Source: Marinobacter persicus | GTDB taxonomy: Bacteria > Pseudomonadota > Gammaproteobacteria > Pseudomonadales > Oleiphilaceae | Direction: 5' to 3' | Length of the DNA: 64,000 nt | NCBI RefSeq assembly: GCF_900114155.1 | Contig: NZ_FOSC01000006.1 | Coordinates: 105,048-169,047, forward strand | Shown: positions 56,174-64,000 of the stretch, in pieces | Layout of the letters: every line of letters begins with the position of its first letter | Numbering within the stretch: position 1 is the stretch's first letter | Program-made: the position numbers and the translations under genes | Notes under the pieces: model-generated | What the model saw: only the letters and a program-made list of their open reading frames with translations | Database searches by the model: none | Told to the model about the DNA's origin: nothing

Positions 56174-56806
56174 TTAGCTGCCCTCTTCCTGATTAGATTC
56201 TCCCCAGCGCGGCACCAATCCCTGCTCTATACCCAAATGATCAAGAAGCCGCGCCACCATGAAATCCACCAGATCATCGATGGACTCCGGCTTGTGGTAG
56301 AAACCCGGGCTGGCCGGCATGATCACCGCGCCCATGCGGGTGAGTTTGAGCATGTTTTCCAGATGCACTTCGGAATACGGGGCTTCGCGCAGCACCAGGA
56401 TGAGCTGTCTTCGCTCTTTCAGCGCCACATCCCCGGCCCGTTCGATCAGGTTGTTACTGGCGCCTGTTGCCAGAGCTGAGAGGGTACCGGTGCTGCAGGG
56501 GCATACCACCAGCGGGGCTTTCTCGCCAGAGCCGGAGGCCGGGGGCGAGAACCAGTCTTCCCGGCCAAAGACCTGTATTTGCCCTTCGTTGGCGGCGGTA
56601 AAGGAATCGAACGCTTCTTTCATGGCCGGCGGAGAGCCCGGCAGGCGAAAGTCGGTTTCGGTGGCCATCACCACCTGCGCGGCACGGCTGACCATCACAT
56701 TCACCCGGCATCCGGCGGCCACCAGGCACTGCAGCAACCGCAGGCCGTATTGGGCGCCAGAGGCACCGGTGAAAGCCAGGTTAATCAGTTTCGGTGTTTC
56801 AACCAC
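56174..56806 (-). CDS. ubiX: Flavin prenyltransferase UbiX
   Basis: UbiX prenylates FMN to make the cofactor of UbiD decarboxylase (ubiquinone pathway). The 210-residue protein has [19 protein letters not shown], the conserved [16 protein letters not shown] and RREAPYSE-type segment [18 protein letters not shown] 56806 is chosen: GGAG is seven bases before it, and it overlaps the mpl stop by eight bases. A longer frame to 56860 lies inside mpl. Confidence 0.95.
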   Translation of the reverse strand: MVETPKLINLAFTGASGAQYGLRLLQCLVAAGCRVNVMVSRAAQVVMATETDFRLPGSPPAMKEAFDSFTAANEGQIQVFGREDWFSPPASGSGEKAPLVVCPCSTGTLSALATGASNNLIERAGDVALKERRQLILVLREAPYSEVHLENMLKLTRMGAVIMPASPGFYHKPESIDDLVDFMVARLLDHLGIEQGLVPRWGESNQEEGS

Positions 56807-58193
56807 GCATCTTCTCCAGTTCTGCCACCAGTTTGCCGTGAATGCCGCCAAAGCCGCCATTGCTCATGATCACAATGTGGCCGGTCTCCGGTAATTGCGC
56901 CAGCGCCTGGGTGATCAGCGCTTCCACCGAGCTTTCCACCCGGTGGTTGTCGGCACCACCCTGCTCCGTCTGCCACTGAACCAGCAGCTGCGGCAACCAG
57001 TCCATCTCGCTCAGATTGCCCCAAAGTACGCCATCGGCGGCAGCGGTGCTGGGAATCAGGGTTTGCCGGTGAACGCCCTGTTTCATGGTATTGGAGCGTG
57101 GCTCGATGATCGCCAGGATCGGCTCATCCAACACCTGTTTGCGCAGCCCTTCAAGCGTCGAGGCGATGGCCGTCGGGTGGTGGGCGAAATCGTCATAGAC
57201 TTTGATGCCGCCAATATCCGCCAGCAACTCCATGCGCCGCTTCACCCCGGAAAAGCGGTTCAGGGCAGCGATGGCATGGTCCGGCGTGATGCCAATATGA
57301 CGCGCGGCGGCAATGGCGGACAAGGCGTTGCGCACATTATGAATGCCAGTCAGTGACCAACTCAGGGTCGCCACCGGCTGCTCATGGTGAATCACCATGA
57401 ACCGGCTGCCATCCTCGGACAGCAACTCGGCCCGCCAGTCGCTCATTCGCCCGGTTTCGCTACCCACCGACGTGTCCTGCACCGGGCTCCAGCAACCCAG
57501 CTCGAGGGCGTTATCCAGGTGCGCATCCACCGCCGGCCGGACGATCAGCCCCTGGGACGGCACGGTCCGCACCAGGTGGTGGAACTGGCGCTCGATCGCC
57601 TCGATGCTGTCAAAAATATCGGCGTGGTCGTATTCCAGGTTGTTGAGAATCAGGGTGTCGGGGCGGTAATGGACAAACTTGGAGCGCTTGTCGAAAAAGG
57701 CACTGTCGTATTCATCGGCCTCAATCACGAAAAAATCACTGGTTCCGAGCCGCGCTGAGACGGGAAAATCCTTCGGTACGCCACCGACCAGGTAGCCGGG
57801 ATCAAACCCTGCCTGGTCCAGAATCCACAACAGCATGGAAGTGGTGGTGGTTTTGCCGTGGGTACCGGCCACAGCCAGCACCCACCGGTGACGCAACACT
57901 TCCCGGGACAGCCACTCGGGGCCGGACATGTAATCAATGTGCCGGTTGAGCACCGCCTCCACTTCCGGGTTGCCCCGGGACATGGCGTTGCCAATCAGCA
58001 CCAGGTCTGGCTGCGGTTTGAGGTTGTCGGCTCTGTAGCCTTCCATCAGCTCGATACCCTGGGCCTCAAGCTGGGTGCTCATGGGCGGGTACACCCCCTG
58101 GTCCGAGCCGGTAACGGTATGGCCCAACTCACGGGCGATCACCGCCAGGCTCCCCATGAAAGTGCCACAGATTCCCAGAATATGAATGTGCAT
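56799..58193 (-). CDS. mpl: UDP-N-acetylmuramate:L-Ala-gamma-D-Glu-meso-Dap ligase
   Basis: Mpl recycles cell-wall tripeptide by joining it to UDP-MurNAc. The 464-residue Mur ligase has [21 protein letters not shown], the ATP-binding [12 protein letters not shown] and [15 protein letters not shown], and [10 protein letters not shown] typical of Mpl. It starts divergently from the phosphofructokinase gene and overlaps ubiX at its end. The mpl-ubiX pair is widespread. Confidence 0.96.
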   Translation of the reverse strand: MHIHILGICGTFMGSLAVIARELGHTVTGSDQGVYPPMSTQLEAQGIELMEGYRADNLKPQPDLVLIGNAMSRGNPEVEAVLNRHIDYMSGPEWLSREVLRHRWVLAVAGTHGKTTTTSMLLWILDQAGFDPGYLVGGVPKDFPVSARLGTSDFFVIEADEYDSAFFDKRSKFVHYRPDTLILNNLEYDHADIFDSIEAIERQFHHLVRTVPSQGLIVRPAVDAHLDNALELGCWSPVQDTSVGSETGRMSDWRAELLSEDGSRFMVIHHEQPVATLSWSLTGIHNVRNALSAIAAARHIGITPDHAIAALNRFSGVKRRMELLADIGGIKVYDDFAHHPTAIASTLEGLRKQVLDEPILAIIEPRSNTMKQGVHRQTLIPSTAAADGVLWGNLSEMDWLPQLLVQWQTEQGGADNHRVESSVEALITQALAQLPETGHIVIMSNGGFGGIHGKLVAELEKMRG

Positions 58194-58336
58194 CGAGCAA
58201 CGGCCTCCGGTTTGAAACCTGCAAAGCGTCCATCATCGCACCGGCCGGGTCAAGCGCGATGATCCGCTCATGAAATGCGCGCCAGTTTGGCGTATCATCT
58301 GCGCCATTGTCGAACCAGCAGGAGGCTTACCCCGTA

Positions 58337-59599
58337 ATGGCCATCAAAAACGCATTTTATGCCCAGTCAGGCGGTGTTACCGCCGTAATCAACGCCAGCG
58401 CCTGCGGCGTTATCCAGGCCGCACGCAAACACCCCGATCAGATTGGCAAGGTGTATGCCGGCCGTAATGGCATTATCGGTGCCCTTAAAGAAGAGTTGAT
58501 CGACACCAGCCTGGAAACCGACGAGTCCATCGAAGCGCTGTTACATACGCCGGGCGGCGCGTTTGGTTCATGTCGCTACAAGCTCAAGAACATTACCGAA
58601 AACCGGCGCGAATACGAGCGGCTGATCGAAGTGTTCCGGGCCCACGACATCGGTTACTTCTTCTACAACGGCGGCGGCGATTCCCAGGATACCGCATTCA
58701 AGGTCTCCCAGTTGGCCGAGAAGATGGGCTACCCGATCACCTGCATCGGTGTCCCCAAGACCGTCGACAACGATCTTCCGTTCACCGATTGCAGCCCGGG
58801 CTTTGGTTCCGTGGCCAAGTACATCGCCACTTCCACACTGGAAGCCAGCCTGGATATCCAGTCCATGTGCGACACTTCCACCAAGGTATTCATTCTGGAA
58901 GTGATGGGGCGTCATGCCGGCTGGATTGCCGCCTCCGGGGGCCTGGCCGGTGAAGGCGAAGGCCAGCCTCCGCACATCATCCTGTTCCCGGAAGTGGCCT
59001 TTGACCGGGAGAAATTCCTGGCCCGCGTCGATCAGTGTGTGAAGGACTACGGCTACTGCGTGGTGGTGGCTTCCGAGGGCGCCCAGTACGAGGACGGTCA
59101 CTTTGTTGCCGACGCCGGCGCCAAGGATGCCTTCGGCCACACCCAGCTGGGCGGCGTGGCACCAGCCCTGGCGAACATGGTCAAACAGGCCCTGGGCCAC
59201 AAATACCACTGGGCAGTGGCGGATTACCTGCAGCGCTCCGCGCGCCACATCGCCTCCGCTACCGACGTGGAGCAGGCTTATGCGGTAGGCAAGGCGGCGG
59301 TGGAAATGGCTCTGGCCGGCAAACAGGCGCTGATGCCGACCATCGTGCGCGAGCAGAGCAACCCGTACCGCTGGTCCATCGGCGAGGCCAACCTGAGCGA
59401 AGTGGCCAACCAGGAAAAGAAGATGCCGATCCACTACATCACCGACGATGGCTTTGCCATCACCCAGGACTGCCGGGACTACATGAAGCCGCTGATTGCC
59501 GGTGAGAGTTTCCCGCCCTTCGAGGATGGCCTGCCAAAGGTGGCCAAGCTCAAGAAGCAGTTGGTGGAGAAGAAGCTGAAAACCGATTTCGAGATCTGA
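58337..59599 (+). CDS. pfp: Pyrophosphate-type 6-phosphofructokinase
   Basis: The 420-residue protein belongs to the PFK family. It shows GGGDSQDTAFKVS in place of the ATP-type GGDGS, and GVPKTVDNDLPFTDCSPGFGS with the lysine linked to PPi use. The enzyme would work reversibly between fructose-6-phosphate and the bisphosphate. ATG 58337 follows AGGAGG after 11 bases; an upstream ATG (58307) lacks support. A strong terminator follows. Confidence 0.93.
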   Translation: MAIKNAFYAQSGGVTAVINASACGVIQAARKHPDQIGKVYAGRNGIIGALKEELIDTSLETDESIEALLHTPGGAFGSCRYKLKNITENRREYERLIEVFRAHDIGYFFYNGGGDSQDTAFKVSQLAEKMGYPITCIGVPKTVDNDLPFTDCSPGFGSVAKYIATSTLEASLDIQSMCDTSTKVFILEVMGRHAGWIAASGGLAGEGEGQPPHIILFPEVAFDREKFLARVDQCVKDYGYCVVVASEGAQYEDGHFVADAGAKDAFGHTQLGGVAPALANMVKQALGHKYHWAVADYLQRSARHIASATDVEQAYAVGKAAVEMALAGKQALMPTIVREQSNPYRWSIGEANLSEVANQEKKMPIHYITDDGFAITQDCRDYMKPLIAGESFPPFEDGLPKVAKLKKQLVEKKLKTDFEI

Positions 59600-59634
59600 A
59601 TCCGGAAGGGCCCGCGAGGCCCATCCAGAACAAG

Positions 59635-59668
59635 AAAGCCCGGCAGAGCCCCCTCTGCCGGGCTTTTT
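59635..59668 (+). terminator. Intrinsic terminator after the phosphofructokinase gene
   Basis: A perfect 14-bp stem (59635-59648 with 59653-59666) with a CCCC loop runs into a T-run. It lies between two convergent genes. Confidence 0.9.
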
Positions 59669-59686
59669 CATGCAAACACCCTTCGC

Positions 59687-59941
59687 TTACTGGGCTGTCG
59701 TCGCCTCGTGCCGACGCACATAAGCCGAGAACTCATCAAACCCACCAACGTATTCGCTGCCCACCAGAATTTGCGGCACCGTGTGCACCGGCCGACCAAT
59801 CTCATCGGCAATATCCTGTTTGCTCATGCCGCGCTCGATCATGTCGACCCAGGTGAAGGGTACACCGCGCGATTCGCACAGGTTCTTGGCCATCACGCAA
59901 AACGGGCAACTGGTCCGGCCATAAATGGTTACAGGTTCCAT
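59687..59941 (-). CDS. grxC: Glutaredoxin (GrxC-like)
   Basis: The 84-residue protein has the CPFC dithiol active site at 12-15 and the TVPQI cis-proline and GGFDEF glutathione-binding segments. ATG 59941 (MEPVTIYGRTSCPFC) has AGGAG upstream; a longer frame to 60016 has no family support. It reduces protein disulfides with glutathione. Unusually for this family, it is not beside secB here. Confidence 0.93.
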   Translation of the reverse strand: MEPVTIYGRTSCPFCVMAKNLCESRGVPFTWVDMIERGMSKQDIADEIGRPVHTVPQILVGSEYVGGFDEFSAYVRRHEATTAQ

Positions 59942-60052
59942 AGACGCTCCTGATCCTGATGAGTATGAAAAGTTGTACCAATGATGCCAGCAGCCCGGGC
60001 GAATGGAAATTAGCACTTACCATGACAGTGATAGTGCTTTACGATTCAGGCC

Positions 60053-60496
60053 ATGGGTTACCTGTCGCTGTTCCTCACCGCCTTTGCCGCCGCCACCCTG
60101 CTGCCCGCCTACTCCGAAGTGCTGCTCGGTGCCATGGTCAATCAGGGCTACTCGCTGTTCTGGCTGTGGTTCTGGGCCACCGCCGGCAACACTCTGGGCT
60201 CCGTGGTGAATGGCATTATCGGCCGGCAAGTGGACCGCTTCAAAAACAAACGCTGGTTTCCGGTCAGCGAATTACAGTTGCACAAAGCGCGTAATCGCTT
60301 CAACCGCTATGGACAGTGGTCATTACTGCTGGGCTGGCTGCCCATTGGTGGCGATGCGCTGACCCTGGTGGGCGGCATCATGCGGGTACCCTGGCTGAAT
60401 TTCGTGATTCTGGTGGCGATTGGCAAGGGTGCACGCTACGGGTTTGTGATCTGGGCCGTGCTGGAGGCCAGCGCGCGGTTCAGCGGCGCCGAATAG
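60053..60496 (+). CDS. yqaA: YqaA family membrane protein (DedA-like fold)
   Basis: The 147-residue protein has about four membrane segments and YqaA signatures (FLTAFAAATLLPAYSEVLLG, FWATAGNTLGSVVNGIIGR, LGWLPIGGDALTLVGGIMR). YqaA is a VTT/DedA-superfamily protein of uncertain role in membrane lipid handling. It stands alone, convergent with lipB (12-bp gap). The ribosome site is weak (CAGG). Length is normal. Confidence 0.9.
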   Translation: MGYLSLFLTAFAAATLLPAYSEVLLGAMVNQGYSLFWLWFWATAGNTLGSVVNGIIGRQVDRFKNKRWFPVSELQLHKARNRFNRYGQWSLLLGWLPIGGDALTLVGGIMRVPWLNFVILVAIGKGARYGFVIWAVLEASARFSGAE

Positions 60497-60507
60497 AGCC
60501 GCCCCGC

Positions 60508-61167
60508 TCAGGCCTGCATCAGCAAATCGGGAAGATCCCGGGTGTGGCTAACCCGCTCACGACCCAGCCGACTGGCCAGCTGGGCAACCAGGCGGCTCTC
60601 CAGTTCCGCCACCGTGGCCGACGGCTGGAAATCCCGGACCTGACACATGGGCATGCCGGCGTAACCACAGGGATTGATACGACTGAACGGCTCCATGTCC
60701 ATGGCGACATTCAGGGCCAGGCCGTGGAACGAGCAGCCCCGGCGCACCCGCAGGCCCAGGGAGGCGATCTTGGCGCCATCCACATACACCCCGGGCGCGT
60801 CCGGGCGGGGAGCAGCGGAAATCTCCCGTTCCGCCAGCGTTGCCACAATGGCCTGCTCGATGTCGTCGACCAGTGCCCGCACGCCCAGCTTGCGCCGGGA
60901 CAGATTAATCAGCAGATAAATCACCAGTTGGCCGGGGCCGTGATAGGTCACCTGCCCGCCCCGGTCCACCTGAACAACCGGGATATCCCCCGGCAGCAGA
61001 ATGTGCTCGGCCTTGCCGGCCTGACCCTGGGTGTATACCGGTGGATGCTCGAGGCACCAAAGCTCATCAATGGTGTGCTCATCTCGGGATGCGGTGAACG
61101 CCTTCATCGCTTCCCAGGTTTCGGTGTAGGGCTGCCGGCCCAGTGACCTGACGATCAGATCGGTCAT
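60508..61167 (-). CDS. lipB: Octanoyltransferase LipB
   Basis: LipB moves octanoate from ACP to lipoyl domains; LipA (39162) then adds sulfur. The 219-residue protein has [32 protein letters not shown] with the catalytic Lys, and NPCGYAG with the catalytic Cys. ATG 61167 shares a base with the ybeD stop (TGATG), so translation is coupled. Confidence 0.97.
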   Translation of the reverse strand: MTDLIVRSLGRQPYTETWEAMKAFTASRDEHTIDELWCLEHPPVYTQGQAGKAEHILLPGDIPVVQVDRGGQVTYHGPGQLVIYLLINLSRRKLGVRALVDDIEQAIVATLAEREISAAPRPDAPGVYVDGAKIASLGLRVRRGCSFHGLALNVAMDMEPFSRINPCGYAGMPMCQVRDFQPSATVAELESRLVAQLASRLGRERVSHTRDLPDLLMQA

Positions 61168-61436
61168 CAAAGCACCATGTGCACGCGGCCACTGGCCTTG
61201 AGGTCTTCAAACAGCGCCTTGAGCTGGCGTTCGCCAGTGGCAACGATCTTCAGCTGCACGGAGGAAAAACGGCCCTTGCTGCTGTCTGTCACGGTAATGT
61301 CGGTTTCCGAGATACCCGGTGCGTGTTGCTCCACCACTTCCACGACGAACTCGGTGAAATCCGGCGCGGCATTGCCGATCACCTTGATCACGTAATCACA
61401 GGGAAACTCGATTTTCGGGGCTTTCGGCTCAGTCAT
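61167..61436 (-). CDS. ybeD: DUF493/YbeD family protein
   Basis: The 89-residue ACT-like protein ([34 protein letters not shown]) belongs to DUF493. The ybeD-lipB pair behind a D,D-carboxypeptidase gene is conserved in gammaproteobacteria. A role in regulating lipoylation has been suggested but is not established. It starts 42 bases after dacA. Confidence 0.93.
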   Translation of the reverse strand: MTEPKAPKIEFPCDYVIKVIGNAAPDFTEFVVEVVEQHAPGISETDITVTDSSKGRFSSVQLKIVATGERQLKALFEDLKASGRVHMVL

Positions 61437-61478
61437 GCCGTTGTACTCTCCCGGTTACCGGTGTGCCGGCAACCTCAG

Positions 61479-62651
61479 TCAGAACAGTTGAACAAAAAAC
61501 AGCTTGATGGCATCCCACAGGCGCTTGAACAGCCCGCCTTCCTGGACATCGGTCAGTGCCAGTACCGGCTCGTCGACCAGGGTTTCGCCATCCAGGGTCA
61601 CTTTTACCCGGCCAAGCTCATCTCCCACTTTAATGGGTGCCTTGATCACCGAATCAAGGTCAACCACCGACTCAAGCTGCTCGCGGGAGCCGCGGGGGAT
61701 GGTGACAAACACGTCTTCCGGCATGCCAACAGAAACCTGGTCCTGTTCGCCCCCCCAGACCCGGCTCTCAACCAGCTCCTGGCCACCACGGAACAGCCTT
61801 TCGGTTTCGTAGTAGCGGAAGCCGTAATTCAGCATCTTCTGAACTTCCTGGGCACGGGCATCGGCACTGCTGGTGCCCATCACGGTGGCAATCAGACGAG
61901 TCTGGTCGCGCTTGGCAGAGGCCACCAGACAGTAACCAGCCTCTTCGGTATGGCCGGTTTTCAGGCCATCAACGCTATCATCGCGCCAGAGCAGGGTGTT
62001 GCGGTTGGGCTGGCGAATGTTGTTATAGGTGAAGTGTTTTTCCGCGTAGAGCGGGTAGTTTTCCGGGTAATCCTCAATGATCGCCTGGGCCAGAATAGCC
62101 ATGTCTTTGGCGGTGGAATAATGATTCTCCGCCGGCAGCCCGGTGGCATTCTGGAAGCGGGTGTTTTCCATGCCCAGCGCTTTCGCCTGCTGGTTCATGA
62201 TATCAACAAAGGCGCTCTCGCTGCCGGCGATATATTCGGCCAACGCGACAGACGCATCATTGCCCGACTGGACAATCACGCCCTTCAACAGGGTTTCCAC
62301 CGGTACCGTGGTGCCTTCCCGCACGAACGTGCGCGAGCCCTCGGTACGCCAGGCCTTCACACTGATGGGCACCATATCGGTCATGGCAATACGGCCTTCA
62401 TCCAGCTCCCGCTCCACGATGTAGGCCGTCATCATCTTGGTCAGACTGGCCGGCGGCAGGCGCTCATCGCTGTTGTGCTCCATAATGACCCGCCCACTGA
62501 GCGGGTCCATCAACACCCAGGAACTGCCGGCTATCTGCGGCGGCGAGGGAATCAGAACCGACTGGGCCGACGCCTGGCCGGCGAAAATGGTCAGGGATAG
62601 CACCAGAATAAAAATGCGGGACATCATGTTAAAGGCCATTGGTTGTGTCAT
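61479..62651 (-). CDS. dacA: D-alanyl-D-alanine carboxypeptidase (PBP5/6 family)
   Basis: The 390-residue protein trims the terminal D-Ala of peptidoglycan stems. It has a signal peptide ending GQASA, the SLTK active-site motif (about residue 69), SGND and KTGHT motifs, and a C-terminal amphipathic helix (LFKRLWDAIKLFFVQLF) that anchors it to the inner membrane. The start has no good ribosome site; later ATGs at the N-terminus are possible. Confidence 0.95.
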   Translation of the reverse strand: MTQPMAFNMMSRIFILVLSLTIFAGQASAQSVLIPSPPQIAGSSWVLMDPLSGRVIMEHNSDERLPPASLTKMMTAYIVERELDEGRIAMTDMVPISVKAWRTEGSRTFVREGTTVPVETLLKGVIVQSGNDASVALAEYIAGSESAFVDIMNQQAKALGMENTRFQNATGLPAENHYSTAKDMAILAQAIIEDYPENYPLYAEKHFTYNNIRQPNRNTLLWRDDSVDGLKTGHTEEAGYCLVASAKRDQTRLIATVMGTSSADARAQEVQKMLNYGFRYYETERLFRGGQELVESRVWGGEQDQVSVGMPEDVFVTIPRGSREQLESVVDLDSVIKAPIKVGDELGRVKVTLDGETLVDEPVLALTDVQEGGLFKRLWDAIKLFFVQLF

Positions 62652-62694
62652 CGGTTATCGATTGGTTTGCAATTCACACCTGTCATCAGGCGAT

Positions 62695-63645
62695 TCAATG
62701 GGCGTCGGTTAACACCACTGTGTCTCCGAAGCCCCGGGATTCAAAAAGGCTTTGTGCCTGCCGTGCATCCTGTTCACTGGCAAACGGACCGGCTTGCACC
62801 CGGTGGAAGCGTCCGTTCTCGGTGGCAATCTCCCGCACCCGCACGGGATTGTCCACCGCCCCCTGCGCTCGTGCCTGCAGAGTGCGTGCGGTTTCGCGAT
62901 TACCGAAAGAACCCAGCTGCACAAACAGGCCTCGGTGGCCAACCTTGCCGTCTTCTGGCTCCTTGTCATGGCTTTGTTCGGTATCCTTTCCCTCCGGGTC
63001 TCCGGCACCCAGGTCTTCGGCAGCCACCACCAGCGGCGGAACGTTTTCCGTTCTCCGCTCCCCAGGAGCAAAAGGGTCTCCGGCCAGGGTCATGGAGCCA
63101 TCGGGTTCCACCGTAATAGCAGCCACTTCCACACGGGCCGTACCCTGGTTGTGGAACCCCAGTTTTTTGGCCGCGGCAAAGGACAGATCGATCAAGCGGT
63201 CATCATGGAACGGGCCTCGGTCGTTCACCCGCACAATCACGGAACGGCCGTTCTCCAGATTGGTCACTTTCGCATAACCGGGAATTCGCAAGGATTTGTG
63301 GGCAGCCGACATGCCGTACATGTCAAAGATTTCACCGTTCGATGTGGTATGGCCATGGAATTTTTCACCATACCAGCTCGCCAGCCCCCGCTCGACATAA
63401 CCCTCATTGCTGTTCATCACACGGTAAGACTTGCCCCAGACCGTGTACGGCGATTTATTGCCTGCGGTCCGGGGTGGTTCAAACCTGGGCCGGGCGTCGG
63501 CCAGTTCGCTGGCATCAAAACCGCCAGCCGGTGCCCGGTCCTGCTTGAGGGTGTAACGGGCTGAGTGGTCGACTTCCGGCGAACCGGCACAACCGCCCAG
63601 GGCAAGCACCACCAACCCGATCAACCCAAACTGTTTTACCGACAC
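62695..63645 (-). CDS. rlpA: Septal ring lytic transglycosylase RlpA (lipoprotein)
   Basis: RlpA cleaves denuded glycan at the septum. From GTG 63645 the protein is 316 residues with a lipobox LALGGC, the double-psi beta-barrel domain (GLASWYGEKFHGHTTSNGE, RVNDRGPFHDDRLIDLSFAAA, including the catalytic Glu and Asp) and a C-terminal SPOR domain (about 235-316) for septal targeting. AAGGA lies nine bases before this GTG; TTG 63681 would disrupt the signal peptide. Confidence 0.95.
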   Translation of the reverse strand: MSVKQFGLIGLVVLALGGCAGSPEVDHSARYTLKQDRAPAGGFDASELADARPRFEPPRTAGNKSPYTVWGKSYRVMNSNEGYVERGLASWYGEKFHGHTTSNGEIFDMYGMSAAHKSLRIPGYAKVTNLENGRSVIVRVNDRGPFHDDRLIDLSFAAAKKLGFHNQGTARVEVAAITVEPDGSMTLAGDPFAPGERRTENVPPLVVAAEDLGAGDPEGKDTEQSHDKEPEDGKVGHRGLFVQLGSFGNRETARTLQARAQGAVDNPVRVREIATENGRFHRVQAGPFASEQDARQAQSLFESRGFGDTVVLTDAH

Positions 63646-63752
63646 CGGCCCGTCCTTATCTGTCCCATGAATCTCAGCCAATACTGACCCGGATCATTGT
63701 AACGGGTTCCATACGCGATCCGCCATTACCGGCCTGCCATAGTTCAGCCCGG

Positions 63753-64000
63753 TCAGGCGGTGATCATGCGGCGATGGGTCTGAATCGACATCAATACCCC
63801 AAAGGCCGCCAGCAGAGTAATGGCCGAGGTACCGCCATAGCTGATCAGCGGCAAAGGCACGCCCACCACCGGCAGCAGGCCGCTGACCATACCGATATTG
63901 ACGAAGACATAAAGGAAAAACGTCATGGTCAGCGCTCCGGCCACCAGGCGGCTGAACGAGTCCTGAGCCATAACGGCAATGTACAGACAACGCAGAATAA
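63753..64000 (-). CDS. rodA: Rod shape-determining protein RodA, C-terminal part
   Basis: The frame is open to the right edge, so only the last 82 or so residues are present. They include the SEDS-family segments [21 protein letters not shown] and [18 protein letters not shown]. RodA is the peptidoglycan glycosyltransferase of cell elongation. It is upstream of rlpA on the same strand (107-base gap), without the mltB gene seen between them in some relatives. Confidence 0.93.
   Translation of the reverse strand, partial: ILRCLYIAVMAQDSFSRLVAGALTMTFFLYVFVNIGMVSGLLPVVGVPLPLISYGGTSAITLLAAFGVLMSIQTHRRMITA

Noticed and set aside
58568-59671. 367-codon frame opposite the phosphofructokinase gene
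   Set aside because: Shadow frame; it also crosses the strong terminator at 59635.
61179-62600. 473-codon plus-strand frame opposite ybeD and dacA
   Set aside because: Antisense to two well-recognised genes, with shadow-like composition.

Overview
The window looks like a chromosomal segment of a marine gammaproteobacterium close to Marinobacter. This is inferred from conserved gene neighbourhoods: prfA-prmC-moeB opposite hemA; lolB-ispE-tRNA-Gln-prs-rplY-pth-ychF; rpsF-rpsR-(DUF2232-like)-rplI-dnaB-alr; rodA-rlpA-dacA-ybeD-lipB. High-GC host codon use supports it, but no taxonomic search was possible. Two parts look foreign or accessory: a type I-E CRISPR-Cas locus at the left edge and an 8.4-kb filamentous prophage in the middle.

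Layout. 1-91: end of a CRISPR array. 92-201: its leader. 202-8964: a complete type I-E cas operon on the minus strand (cas3, cse1, cse2, cas7, cas5, cas6e, cas1, cas2). 9119-9903: a Fic toxin with a YhfG-type partner. 9967-14579: a minus-strand operon (hypothetical, mscS, rimB-like protease, rimK, AstE-like zinc hydrolase, yjbQ). 14716-20489: photolyase, MoeB/ThiF-like, prmC, prfA, hemA. 20692-27629: TPR lipoprotein, lolB, ispE, tRNA-Gln, prs, rplY, pth, ychF. 27722-27798: tRNA-Met(CAT), the prophage attachment gene.

27752-36184: the prophage, bounded by 48-bp direct repeats of the tRNA 3' end. Its minus-strand operon runs from small early proteins through an ssDNA-binding protein, two tiny membrane proteins, the major coat protein, a pIII-like adsorption protein, a pVI-like protein and Zot/pI to Rep and a tyrosine integrase. 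A short AT-rich plus-strand operon (repressor-like protein and a small secreted protein) faces the other way. The 52-, 38- and 41-residue coat and minor-coat candidates were found by direct translation. A 167-nt near-palindrome and a 12-bp GC hairpin are candidate packaging or replication signals.

36252-64000: host genes for a serine hydrolase, O-acetylhomoserine sulfhydrylase, lipA, a minimal chemoreceptor, an RND exporter, a Spy-like protein, a YlqF-type GTPase, FNR/ANR, alr, dnaB, the S6-S18-L9 operon, rlmB, rnr, tRNA-Leu, ubiX, mpl, PPi-type phosphofructokinase, glutaredoxin, lipB, ybeD, a D,D-carboxypeptidase, rlpA and the 3' end of rodA.

The most unusual unexplained signal is a family of four structured intergenic repeats (16155-16252, 16329-16437, 37517-37624, 56058-56160). 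Each has a long outer stem whose sequence differs between copies while pairing is kept. The stem encloses two small hairpins. Read on one strand, the hairpin loops present GGA, 24-25 nt apart, in a context like the CsrA/RsmA binding consensus. They may be transcript-end RNA elements or a mobile hairpin family.
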